A stretch of DNA of 16,083 nucleotides from an uncultured Lachnospiraceae bacterium (GCA_947174985.1 CAMWLB010000034.1:1-16083); one strand, 5' to 3'. Positions 6,459 through 13,575 are shown, counted from the first letter of the stretch. Made by a program: numbers and translations. Notes: a model not told the origin generated them from the sequence alone.

Positions 6459-7747
6459 CCGGTTTTTAATCTAAATTTCTGCATATCTCTGTCGGAGCTC
6501 ACTTTCTCAATCTGTGCGCCGAGAGACTGCAGCTTTAAATGGAAATCCTCGTAGCCGCGTTCTATATAGTGAATCTCCTCCACAGTGGAAAATCCTTCCG
6601 CTGCCAGCGCAGCCATAACGAGCGCTGCTCCTGCCCGTAAATCGGGTGCATTGATTCTCGCGCCTGTATATTTTGTCACGCCGTTGACAATGGCGGTATT
6701 ACTTTCCACCTTGATGTCCGCGCCCATTCTCGTCAGCTCGTCCACATATTTGAAACGGTTTTCAAAAATGCTCTCCGTCACAATACTGGTGCCTTTGGAC
6801 AATGCCAGCGCAACCGTAATCTGCGGCTGCATATCCGTAGGGAAACCCGGGTAAGGAAGGGTCTTTACCTGCGTCGGCCTTAAAGGCTTCGCTGCAACCA
6901 CACGAACCGCATCGTCAGACTCTTCAATCTCACATCCTATCTCCAGAAGCTTTGCTGTGATAGATTCCAAATGCTTGGGAATCACATTTTTTACGGTGAT
7001 ATCACCCTTGGTAATCGCCGCCGCAAACATAAAGGTTCCTGCTTCAATCTGATCCGGTATAATGGCGTAGTCGGTTCCATGCAGACCTGCAACGCCTTTG
7101 ATACGAATCACATCGGTTCCCGCACCCTTAATATTAGCGCCCATGCTGTTTAAAAAGTTGGCCAAGTCCACCACATGCGGTTCCTTTGCCGCGTTCTCGA
7201 TAATCGTCATTCCCTCTGCCAGAGCAGCCACCATCATAATATTGATAGTAGCGCCAACGGATACCACGTCCATGTAGATGTGACTTCCTTTAAGCCTCTC
7301 CGCACGCGCCTTAATCAATCCATATTCAATTTTAACTTCCGCGCCCAATGCGCGGAACCCTTTTAAGTGCTGGTCAATCGCGCGGCAGCCGATATCACAT
7401 CCACCGGGCAGCGCCACCTCGGCACTTTTATATTTTGCAAGCATCGCACCCAGAAAATAGTAGGATGCCCTGATTTTTCGAATATCATTGCCATCTACCA
7501 CCAGATTGTTTATCTGGGCAGCATTGATGGTTACCTTATGCCTTCCGTTTCGGTTGACCAGTACGCCGATATCCTGCATCGCCTCAAGCAGTACATTGGT
7601 ATCCCGCACATCCGGAAGATTCTCTATATGAACGGTCTCATCCGTCATGACCGAAGCCGCAATAATAGGAAGCGCTGCATTTTTAGCGCCTCCTATTTCC
7701 ACTTCTCCAACCAATGGATTTCCGCCCTGAATTGCGTATTGTTCCAT
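6455..7747 (-). CDS. murA: UDP-N-acetylglucosamine 1-carboxyvinyltransferase
   Basis: 430 residues. It transfers enolpyruvate from PEP to UDP-GlcNAc, the first committed step of peptidoglycan synthesis, in the cytosol. The two-domain EPSP-synthase-type fold is recognisable: the N-terminal GGAKNAALPIIAA (19-31), the active-site loop LPGGCDIGCRAIDQHLKG (113-130) with catalytic Cys117, and the C-terminal PDLRAGAALVMAALAAEG and EIHYIERGYEDF. Cys (not Asp) at 117 predicts sensitivity to fosfomycin; this follows from family knowledge. The ATG at 7747 is preceded by AGAGGA; the in-frame ATG at 7765 lacks a ribosome site. Firmicutes often carry two MurA types, and which one this is was not determined. 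It lies downstream of an M23 endopeptidase in the same direction. Confidence 0.97.
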   Translation of the reverse strand: MEQYAIQGGNPLVGEVEIGGAKNAALPIIAASVMTDETVHIENLPDVRDTNVLLEAMQDIGVLVNRNGRHKVTINAAQINNLVVDGNDIRKIRASYYFLGAMLAKYKSAEVALPGGCDIGCRAIDQHLKGFRALGAEVKIEYGLIKARAERLKGSHIYMDVVSVGATINIMMVAALAEGMTIIENAAKEPHVVDLANFLNSMGANIKGAGTDVIRIKGVAGLHGTDYAIIPDQIEAGTFMFAAAITKGDITVKNVIPKHLESITAKLLEIGCEIEESDDAVRVVAAKPLRPTQVKTLPYPGFPTDMQPQITVALALSKGTSIVTESIFENRFKYVDELTRMGADIKVESNTAIVNGVTKYTGARINAPDLRAGAALVMAALAAEGFSTVEEIHYIERGYEDFHLKLQSLGAQIEKVSSDRDMQKFRLKTG

Positions 7748-7767
7748 TCTTTCCTCTTTCCGCATAC

Positions 7768-7784
7768 CGCAGGCTGCGCCTGCG
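7768..7784. repeat. Small hairpin in the murA leader
   Basis: CGCAGGC and GCCTGCG (7768-7774 and 7778-7784) pair around TGC, about 20 bases upstream of the murA start and just before its ribosome site. No T-run follows, so it is not a terminator. It may affect mRNA stability or mean nothing. Confidence 0.4.
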
Positions 7785-7851
7785 ATGCTGCATCTATTTC
7801 CCCACCAATTTACCCCTGAAAGACATTAATATGCAATTACTTATTTTTACC

Positions 7852-7880
7852 ATTATATAACTATCTGACGAATTTGTAAA
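7852..7880 (-). promoter_or_regulatory. murA promoter with overlapping inverted repeat
   Basis: TTTACA (7880-7875), 17-base spacer, TATAAT (7857-7852) on the minus strand. A perfect 7-2-7 inverted repeat ATTTGTA-AA-TACAAAT (7872-7887) covers the -35, a position suited to a repressor site. No terminator was seen between the M23 gene and this promoter, so murA may also receive read-through. Confidence 0.7.
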
Positions 7881-7903
7881 TACAAATACCCGTTCGGTGT
7901 TTC

Positions 7904-9496
7904 CTACTTGTCCAGATACGGGAGCGGATTGACCTGCGAGCCGTTGATTAACATCTCAAAATGCAGATGCGGTCCCGTACTTACGCCGGTGTTGCCGGAA
8001 AGCGCAATCCTCTGTCCCTGGGACACAGTCTGTCCCACCGATACAAGCACCTTGCTCAAGTGCGCATAGCGGGTCTGTCTGCCGTCCGGATGATTGATAT
8101 AGACGCAGTAGCCGTAACCGGAGCTCCAGCCCGCCTTTACTACCGTACCGCCGCAGGAAGCAACTACCGCCGTTCCTGTGGGAACCGCCCAGTCAACTCC
8201 CTTGTGGTAGGATGAGGCTCCCTTTTTGGGCGCATTCCGCCTGCCAAAACCGGAACTCTGTTTGCCGCCGGAAATCGGTGTGATATAAGAAGGCGGAACT
8301 ATGGTTCCCCGTTCTACAATCTTAGCCACTGCCTCACTCTCTACTACTTCCTTTAAGATTTCCCTGCCTGTCTCCTGGTCATTGCGGTAAGAAACAATCG
8401 CCACCACCCTTCTAAAGCCCGCGGAAGGCTCCTGAATGGTCCTTGTCTGCGTTGTATACCAGTCGTCCCTGTCTCTATAAATAATAGGTGCATCATAAAT
8501 TTCTTCGTAATACATCGTCACCTGCCTGTCCACGGAAAGCTCAGGCTCCGGTATGGTAATGATAAGCTCCTGCCCCACACGAATGGTCGTGTTCACGGTT
8601 TCCAGAGCGTCATTCATAGCCACAATCTGGTCCATGGGGATATTGACCTTTATGGCAATCTCCGAGAGGGTGTCGCCGGCGACAACCTCATATACAGCAT
8701 TGACCTCCTGCTCTTTGATAACCTCTTCTATTGCCTGTTCAAGCGAAGTAAGCTGTGTCACATCCAAATAAGCTTCTACGATTTCCACCTCTTCCGCGAA
8801 GCTCATATCAGTAAGCCCCAGCTTATAATCGCCGAAATCCTTTTCTCTGTCTGGCTCCACATCTGTAAGCACCTCGCCAAAGGCTGCTTCCACACCACCC
8901 CTTATCTCGGGGATGCTGTCCGCAGACTGCTCTTTTGCTTCTTCTTTGGATGTGTCGGTTATCACAGCTGTCAGAACGTCAAATTCCCTGCTGTCTTCAT
9001 GCATCAGTTCCACCTGATACTTGTCTTCCGTATCATACTGGTTAACTGCCGTCTGCAAAAGCTCCACTACCTGCTCACGGCTCGCCAGATTGACCATATA
9101 ATTGTTTACTTTTACGACGTAAGAGCGATGCATGGTCTTCTTGATATTAGATTCCAGCACCTCACGCATACGGTTTTTTATCTCCTGTGTATCATCCACC
9201 TTGCCCCAGAGCACGGCTGCGCCCTCCAGATTCATATCCACGTCCATAAACACCAGCTCGTCCGAATCCGAAACCAGTTCGCGCCTCACTGCCTGCAAAA
9301 GCTCCTCCGCCTGTGATTCTTCCCCGACTACTCCTACATTTTCACCGTTTAAATAGATGGTGAACATATTGTCCTCCTGCTCTTCCCATTTGGAATAAGA
9401 GGGCAAAAAGAGTGCCGCTACAAAAAGTATGCCCGCAGCTAATTTCATATATGTATATCTCAGTCTTTTATGATGTATGGTAATTATTCTCAACAT
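7904..9496 (-). CDS. Membrane-anchored LysM-G5-M23 peptidoglycan endopeptidase
   Basis: 530 residues. A short basic N-terminus and one membrane segment (about 18-34) place the rest outside the cell. Residues 43-250 contain two similar stretches, FTIYLNGENVGVVGEESQAE with ELLQAV (45-70) and VVKVNNYMVNLASREQVVEL with LQTAV (127-151). A LysM domain follows (268-315, VVAGDTLSEIAIKVNIP), then a G5 domain (about 318-397) and a C-terminal M23 peptidase (about 425-522). The zinc ligands and catalytic residues are visible: H431 and D435 (HKGVD), H479 (YAHLS), H510 and H512 (HLHFE). It probably cuts peptide cross-links of peptidoglycan during growth or division. The ATG at 9496 has only a weak AGAGAA site; an internal ATG at 9448, just before the membrane segment, is a possible alternative. 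Confidence 0.92.
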   Translation of the reverse strand: MLRIITIHHKRLRYTYMKLAAGILFVAALFLPSYSKWEEQEDNMFTIYLNGENVGVVGEESQAEELLQAVRRELVSDSDELVFMDVDMNLEGAAVLWGKVDDTQEIKNRMREVLESNIKKTMHRSYVVKVNNYMVNLASREQVVELLQTAVNQYDTEDKYQVELMHEDSREFDVLTAVITDTSKEEAKEQSADSIPEIRGGVEAAFGEVLTDVEPDREKDFGDYKLGLTDMSFAEEVEIVEAYLDVTQLTSLEQAIEEVIKEQEVNAVYEVVAGDTLSEIAIKVNIPMDQIVAMNDALETVNTTIRVGQELIITIPEPELSVDRQVTMYYEEIYDAPIIYRDRDDWYTTQTRTIQEPSAGFRRVVAIVSYRNDQETGREILKEVVESEAVAKIVERGTIVPPSYITPISGGKQSSGFGRRNAPKKGASSYHKGVDWAVPTGTAVVASCGGTVVKAGWSSGYGYCVYINHPDGRQTRYAHLSKVLVSVGQTVSQGQRIALSGNTGVSTGPHLHFEMLINGSQVNPLPYLDK

Positions 9497-9550
9497 AATT
9501 CTCTATGATTCTTTCTTTTAGTTCACAATTTTGTAACAATCGACAAATTC

Positions 9551-9579
9551 ATTCTAACAGCATTTTTTTCAGTTGTAAA
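9551..9579 (-). promoter_or_regulatory. Promoter of the M23 endopeptidase gene
   Basis: TTTACA (9579-9574), 17-base spacer, TAGAAT (9556-9551) on the minus strand, about 55 bases upstream of the gene. Its -35 occupies the same bases as the -35 of the divergent dinB promoter. Confidence 0.65.
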
Positions 9580-9602
9580 GAAATTGTTGATGCGGATATA
9601 AT
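9573..9602 (+). promoter_or_regulatory. dinB promoter
   Basis: TTGTAA (9573-9578), 18-base spacer and TATAAT (9597-9602). The start would be near 9609, leaving a very short leader before the ATG at 9625. No GAAC-N4-GTTC LexA box was found between the two divergent genes, so SOS control is not supported by the sequence. Confidence 0.55.
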
Positions 9603-9624
9603 GTTACTAAGGATGGTATTTGTC

Positions 9625-10839
9625 ATGGAGCAGATTATTTTTCATATTGATGTCAATTCTGCATATTTAAGCTGGACTGCGCTCGAGCGGCTTGCCGCCG
9701 GAGATTCTGTTGACTTGCGCCTGATTCCCTCCATCATTGGCGGGGACATCAGCCGCAGGCATGGCGTTGTGCTTGCCAAATCCATCCCGGCAAAGGCTTA
9801 CGGCATTGTCACCGGCGAGCCTGTGGTAAACGCCGTACACAAATGCCCCCATCTTACAATTGTTCCGCCCAGCCATGAAATGTATGAGAAAAAAAGCCGC
9901 GCCCTGATGCAGTATTTGTCCGGCATCTGCCCCGAAATCGAGCAGGCAAGCATCGACGAGTGTTACATGGACTTTACCTCCGTGGCACATCTCTATCCTT
10001 CCCCCGAAAGCGCCGCCACCACCATCAAGGACGAAATTTTTTCGCGCTTCGGGTTTACGGTCAACATTGGCATTTCCGATAAAAAGGTTCTCGCCAAAAT
10101 GGCTTCGGATTTTAAAAAACCCAATCTGGTGCATACCCTGTATTCTTACGAAATCAGGAAAAAGCTCTGGCCGCTTCCCGTCTCCTCTTTATTTATGTGC
10201 GGACATTCCAGTGTCGATACGTTAAAGAAGCTGGGAATTATTACCATCGGCGATTTAGCAGAGACAAATCCTGACATTTTGTCATCTCATTTAAAGAGCC
10301 ACGGCACGCTTTTATGGAATTATGCAAACGGCATAGACGATTCCGTCGTGATACACCAGCCGGCAAAGAGAAAGGGCGTGGGCAATTCCACGACCTTAAG
10401 CCATGATGTAATAGACCGCATCGAAGCCGCGCGGATTCTACTCTCTCTTGCAGAATCCGTAAGCGCCAGCCTGCGTTCTTCCCACGAAGCCGCCGGTCTT
10501 GTCTGTGTAGAAATCAAATACAGTTCTTTTAAGTCCGTGTCCCATCAGACGGTTCTGGATACTCCGTCCGCTTCCACGGATGTAATCTATCAGGTTGCCC
10601 TCTCGCTTTTTGACGCCCTATGGGACAGCACTCCCATCCGGCTTTTGGGAATTCGCACCTCAAAGCTTGTCTCAGCGGACGAGCCGGTGCAGCTCTCACT
10701 TTTTGACCTTGCCGCCGCAGTGCCGGAAAATGAAAAGCAGAAAAAGCTGGACGCTGCGCTTGACTCCATACGGAATAAATACGGCCGGGAAGCCGTCGTC
10801 AGAGGCAGCTTTCTCCGCTCTCCCGATAAGGACTCATAA
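9625..10839 (+). CDS. dinB: DNA polymerase IV (Y-family translesion polymerase)
   Basis: 404 residues. It copies past damaged template bases, acting with the sliding clamp. The Y-family motifs are present: FHIDVNSAYLSW (6-17) with catalytic D9 and a Tyr at the steric-gate position (Y14), YGIVTGEPVVNA at 59-70, SIDECYMDF (109-117) with D111 and E112, and IGISDKKVLAKMASDFKKPN (148-167). A helix-hairpin-helix-like part and little-finger domain (about 250-350) follow. QLSLF at 356-360 is a good beta-clamp binding motif, followed by a charged tail. The ATG at 9625 has AAGGA at 9609-9613; in-frame starts further upstream lie in or before the predicted promoter. It converges on the flavin reductase-like gene with a shared terminator. 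Confidence 0.93.
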   Translation: MEQIIFHIDVNSAYLSWTALERLAAGDSVDLRLIPSIIGGDISRRHGVVLAKSIPAKAYGIVTGEPVVNAVHKCPHLTIVPPSHEMYEKKSRALMQYLSGICPEIEQASIDECYMDFTSVAHLYPSPESAATTIKDEIFSRFGFTVNIGISDKKVLAKMASDFKKPNLVHTLYSYEIRKKLWPLPVSSLFMCGHSSVDTLKKLGIITIGDLAETNPDILSSHLKSHGTLLWNYANGIDDSVVIHQPAKRKGVGNSTTLSHDVIDRIEAARILLSLAESVSASLRSSHEAAGLVCVEIKYSSFKSVSHQTVLDTPSASTDVIYQVALSLFDALWDSTPIRLLGIRTSKLVSADEPVQLSLFDLAAAVPENEKQKKLDAALDSIRNKYGREAVVRGSFLRSPDKDS

Positions 10840-10853
10840 AATTTTCCAAAAAG

Positions 10854-10880
10854 AAAATAGGGATTGCTCCCTATTTTTTT
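10854..10880. terminator. Bidirectional terminator between dinB and the flavin reductase gene
   Basis: A perfect 10-bp stem (AAAATAGGGA with TCCCTATTTT, 10854-10863 and 10868-10877) with loop TTGC. A 7-base T-run (10874-10880) serves dinB; the A-tract on the left arm gives Us on the minus strand. The minus-strand gene's stop codon (10873-10871) lies inside the right arm. Confidence 0.9.
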
Positions 10881-11434
10881 CTGATGCTATAGCCAAAGGT
10901 TCCCAAAAGCTCTCCCGTCGCCAGATAGGCACCGTGCGAATAGACGATGGGCTCTGCTTTTTCCAGATGAAATTTATTGTTTGTATCCATATACTTTTCA
11001 TCTGCGTGCACCGCCACCACCTCTGCCAAAAACATGTCGTGCGTGCCAAGAGGTTCAACCCTGATGACCCGGCATTCGAGGTTGACCGGGCTTTCCGCAA
11101 TCAGCGGCGCTTTTACCACCTCACCGGGCAGCGGCGTCAAATGCATTTCGGCAAATTTATCCACATCCCTGCCGCTCTTCACACCGCAATAGTCGGTGGC
11201 AAAGACAAGTTCCTTTGTCGTCAGATTAATGACAAACTCGCCCGTCTCCCGAAGCAGCCCATAGGAATATCGCTCCGGGCGCACCGATATGGACACCATG
11301 GGCGGGTCGCTGCACACAGTCCCCGCCCACGCAATCGTAATAATATTTTTTTCTCCGTGTAAGCCGGCAACGCTCACCATAACCACTGGTAGCGGATATA
11401 GCATATTGCCCGGCTTCCAAAGCTGCTTACCCAA
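10871..11434 (-). CDS. Flavin reductase-like, FMN-binding split-barrel protein
   Basis: 187 residues, typical of the DIM6/NTAB flavin reductase-like family (COG1853), which binds FMN in a split barrel and reduces flavins or other small acceptors with NAD(P)H. Visible family segments are PLPVVMVSVAG (14-24), NIITIAWAGTVCSDPPMVSI (30-49), RYSYGLLRETGEFVINLTT (55-73), the mid segment SPVNLECRV (115-123) and the late HGAYLATGELLGTFGYS (167-183). No ATG fits the expected N-terminus. A TTG at 11434 is placed six bases after GGAGG and gives the expected MGKQLWKPG start. The gene begins 47 bases after the coiled-coil gene, without a terminator between, so the two may be co-transcribed. The true substrate is unknown. 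Confidence 0.88.
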   Translation of the reverse strand: MGKQLWKPGNMLYPLPVVMVSVAGLHGEKNIITIAWAGTVCSDPPMVSISVRPERYSYGLLRETGEFVINLTTKELVFATDYCGVKSGRDVDKFAEMHLTPLPGEVVKAPLIAESPVNLECRVIRVEPLGTHDMFLAEVVAVHADEKYMDTNNKFHLEKAEPIVYSHGAYLATGELLGTFGYSIRKK

Positions 11435-11481
11435 AATTTTCCTCCATCGCCAGGCACACGCCTGACATAAAAACAATCGTG

Positions 11482-12399
11482 TTAAATAATGTGGAGATAC
11501 ACCAGTATCTGGAACGCAAGACCCGCAGCCGATACCAGCAGCGCGATAACGGAAATTCCAAGCACCGCGCCCAGCTTGCCTGACAGGGACGAGGTATTCT
11601 TTCCGGCTGCCTCATTCTGCTTTGCCATTTCATCTACCACCACAGCCTGCACATTGCGGTAAACCCTGACGTCCTCCCTGTGTACATGTTCTGTAAGCTG
11701 GTCAAAACGCTCTGCCTGCGCTTCCTTGAGTGCGGACAGCAGTGTGTTCAACTCTTCCGTATTCTGCCCCGCTGCCTGCAGCTCTGCAAACTTCGCCATT
11801 CCGCTCTCTATCAGGGCTTCTGTCTTTTCCGTGTTCTGCTCCAGCTTATCAGCGCTGCGTTCCGTCCTCACAACAGCAGCTTCCAGATCACCGGCTCCAC
11901 GCTCCGTCCTTGCGGCTGCCACCTCCAGACGCCCCACATGCTCTTCCATCTGTGCTGTGCCGCGCTCTACTTTCGCCGCACTCTGCTCCGACATGGAAAA
12001 GCTTTGCAAAATCTTCTCTGCACCCTGTTCTATCTGTTCCGCGCTACGTTCTACCTTCGCCACACTCAGTTCAAGATTTTCCGTATTCTGTTCTGTCCGG
12101 AGCACACTTCTGCCAAGCTTATCTGTGTCCTGCTCCATTCTGCCCAGCTCTTCCTCCAGACGCTCTGCACACTGCATGGTGCGAACGGCACTCTGCTCTG
12201 CTCTCGCTGCGCCCTGCTCCAGCCTCTGCACATGCAGCGCACTCTTTTCTCCCTCTTCTTTGACCTGACGCAGAACCTCTTCATAGAGAGCGTTCTGTTC
12301 CTTTAAATGGGAAAGCTCTGCTGTCTCAGCCGCCGTATTTGCTTTGATCACTTCCTGGGCATTCAGTCTCTGCACCAGTTTATCCATAAACGTATCCAT
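11482..12399 (-). CDS. Tail-anchored protein with 20 tandem heptad repeats (coiled coil)
   Basis: 305 residues, not recognised as a named family. A helical N-terminus (1-58) is followed by 20 uninterrupted seven-residue units (59-198), such as RLEQGAA, RAEQSAV, KVERSAE and RTERGAG. Position 1 is mostly Arg/Lys, position 3 mostly Glu and position 4 often Gln/Arg; positions 2 and 6 form the hydrophobic stripe, with many Ala and Thr. This predicts a regular, charged coiled coil about 140 residues long. A second helical part (200-265) and one C-terminal membrane segment (about 277-303) follow, with only a few residues after it, so most of the protein should face the cytosol. The ATG at 12399 follows GGAGG; an in-frame ATG at 12417 precedes that site. 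A structural or scaffold role is possible, but no function is assigned. Confidence 0.85.
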   Translation of the reverse strand: MDTFMDKLVQRLNAQEVIKANTAAETAELSHLKEQNALYEEVLRQVKEEGEKSALHVQRLEQGAARAEQSAVRTMQCAERLEEELGRMEQDTDKLGRSVLRTEQNTENLELSVAKVERSAEQIEQGAEKILQSFSMSEQSAAKVERGTAQMEEHVGRLEVAAARTERGAGDLEAAVVRTERSADKLEQNTEKTEALIESGMAKFAELQAAGQNTEELNTLLSALKEAQAERFDQLTEHVHREDVRVYRNVQAVVVDEMAKQNEAAGKNTSSLSGKLGAVLGISVIALLVSAAGLAFQILVYLHII

Positions 12400-12495
12400 C
12401 CATTTTCCTCCAACCATGTCGTTATCACTTCCGTTCCCTCTGGGAAATATTGAATGTACTGCCCCAATCAGTTTTTATTATGCTTTACAGTCTAT

Positions 12496-12524
12496 ATTTT
12501 ATCATTTCTCATTACAAAAAACAA
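12496..12524 (-). promoter_or_regulatory. Promoter of the coiled-coil gene
   Basis: TTGTTT (12524-12519), 17-base spacer, TAAAAT (12501-12496) on the minus strand, about 90 bases before the gene. The hexamers are only moderately close to consensus. Confidence 0.5.
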
Positions 12525-12525
12525 C

Positions 12526-12545
12526 ATAAAACGAGAACGTTTTAT
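12526..12545. repeat. 8-4-8 inverted repeat upstream of the coiled-coil promoter
   Basis: ATAAAACG-AGAA-CGTTTTAT is a perfect inverted repeat directly upstream of the predicted -35. On the plus strand it is followed by TTTTTG, but no plus-strand gene ends here, so an operator is likelier than a terminator. Confidence 0.45.
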
Positions 12546-12711
12546 TTTTGTGCATATTGCATATTTTCTTTCAGTCATCGCTGTTTTCTTTTTGCAGTTT
12601 TTACTATTTCTTTACACCTTATTCATAATTTGTTCATAATTCACTGGTATACTAACATATGTAGTCGATGTAAAAATCCCATTGCACACATAGATAAATT
12701 TTTTCATAATA

Positions 12712-12737
12712 GCCCCGGTACAGCAATGTATCGGGGC
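12712..12737 (-). terminator. GC-rich hairpin after the alarmone synthetase gene
   Basis: GCCCCGGTAC and GTATCGGGGC (12712-12721, 12728-12737) pair with one mismatch around a 6-base loop, 10 bases after the gene's stop. There is no clear T-run on the minus strand, so termination or 3'-end protection is only likely from position. Confidence 0.45.
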
Positions 12738-12747
12738 ACTCCTCATT

Positions 12748-13404
12748 TTATGAGCCGTTTTCCTGTTCAGTACTCAGACCTAAGATTTTTTCGTTCAAGG
12801 AAAGCATTCTGGCATCCAAATCCGACACCATCTTGGCACACGCTATCAGCTCGTTTTTGATGTACTCAGGCGCGTCTCCCTCAAACTTGTAGTGCATCTT
12901 GTGCTCTAAGCTCGCCCAGAAATCCATGGCGACTGTTCGTATCTGTATCTCCACCTTGGTCTCTACCATCTTATTGGAAAGATAGACCGGAACTGACACC
13001 AGCATGTGGTAGCTTTTATAGCCGCTTGCCTTCGGGTATGTAATGTAATCTTTGATAGACAAAATCTTAATATCCTTCTGCTCTCCGATCATCTCCGCAA
13101 TGCGGTAGATATCCGAGGCAAAGGAACAGATAATCCGTATTCCCGCTATATCATCGACATACATTACCATGTTATCTATCGTGGATTCATAGCCTTTACG
13201 TTTCAGCTTTTTGACTATGCTCTCCGGCGTCTTAATCCGTGACTTGATATGCTCTATGGGATTGTACCTGTGTACATGTTGAAATTCGTCGTTCAGAACT
13301 TCCATTTTCGTCTGTACCTGCTTCAGTGCCGCGCTGTAAATCAGGTTCACTTCATTCCAACTGTCAATACCGTTGTCCTTGTATTTACATTCGCTCCATT
13401 CCAT
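12748..13404 (-). CDS. Small alarmone synthetase (GTP pyrophosphokinase, RelA/SpoT synthetase domain)
   Basis: 218 residues. It consists of only the ppGpp synthetase domain, as in the RelQ/YjbM and RelP/YwaC type enzymes that transfer pyrophosphate from ATP to GDP or GTP. Visible motifs: SRIKTPESIVKKLKRKGY (55-72, substrate-binding basic segment), VDDIAGIRIIC (83-93), YPKASGYKSYHMLV (123-136) and VEIQIRTVAMDFWASLEHKM (151-170) with the conserved Glu residues. No hydrolase HD domain and no TGS/ACT regulatory part are present, so it makes but does not degrade alarmone. The ATG at 13404 follows AAGGAG. A C-terminal helical stretch (181-210) fits the tetramerising helix of RelQ-like enzymes. It has its own promoter. 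Confidence 0.93.
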   Translation of the reverse strand: MEWSECKYKDNGIDSWNEVNLIYSAALKQVQTKMEVLNDEFQHVHRYNPIEHIKSRIKTPESIVKKLKRKGYESTIDNMVMYVDDIAGIRIICSFASDIYRIAEMIGEQKDIKILSIKDYITYPKASGYKSYHMLVSVPVYLSNKMVETKVEIQIRTVAMDFWASLEHKMHYKFEGDAPEYIKNELIACAKMVSDLDARMLSLNEKILGLSTEQENGS

Positions 13405-13453
13405 AATAAAACTTTCTCCTTACTTCTATACCATTACGAAATTCTATACGTAC

Positions 13454-13482
13454 AGTATATCACACTTTTTGGAGTTTGTATA
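13454..13482 (-). promoter_or_regulatory. Promoter of the alarmone synthetase gene with inverted repeat
   Basis: Extended -10 TGATATACT (TATACT at 13459-13454) with TATACA 17 bases upstream (13482-13477) on the minus strand. A 7-3-7 inverted repeat TTGTATA-TTT-TATACAA (13476-13492) overlaps the -35 and could be an operator. Confidence 0.55.
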
Positions 13483-13546
13483 TTTTATACAATAATTTAA
13501 GTTTTTTTTAAGATTTTATGTGAATTATTATATATTTATGCAAGGC

Positions 13547-13575
13547 GTGACAGAGAAAGAGTTTTCTGTTATGAT
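13547..13575 (+). promoter_or_regulatory. Promoter of the small hypothetical gene
   Basis: GTGACA (13547-13552), 17-base spacer, TATGAT (13570-13575), about 70 bases before the gene. It is divergent from the alarmone synthetase promoter; the two -35 elements are about 65 bases apart. Confidence 0.55.

Larger units (their letters stand above)
12400..12747. other. Gene-free stretch between the coiled-coil and alarmone synthetase genes
   Basis: AT-rich 348 bases. It holds the coiled-coil gene promoter, an 8-4-8 inverted repeat next to it and a GC-rich hairpin after the alarmone synthetase. The open frames crossing it on the plus strand have no ribosome sites or family resemblance. Nothing else was recognised. 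Confidence 0.6.

Noticed and set aside
7367..7819. Plus-strand open frame inside murA and its leader
   Set aside because: Antisense to murA; no promoter or ribosome site.
9497..9624. LexA (SOS) box upstream of dinB
   Set aside because: No GAAC-N4-GTTC or near match was found in the divergent region.
10595..11362. Plus-strand open frame of 255 codons spanning the end of dinB and the flavin reductase
   Set aside because: It crosses a strong terminator and is antisense or out of frame to two supported genes.
11806..12225. Short regular repeats suggesting a CRISPR array or minisatellite
   Set aside because: The units are 21-base degenerate heptad codons inside one reading frame with no unique spacers. 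They are best explained as coiled-coil coding sequence.
11680..12306. Three overlapping plus-strand frames (about 180-208 codons) opposite the coiled-coil gene
   Set aside because: They are shadows produced by the 21-base repeat structure, which keeps all frames open. The Cys/Ser/Leu- or Pro/His-rich products are artefacts.
12450..12860. Plus-strand open frame of 136 codons in the gap and over the alarmone synthetase
   Set aside because: No ribosome site, composition typical of AT-rich non-coding DNA, and it overlaps the end of a real gene.
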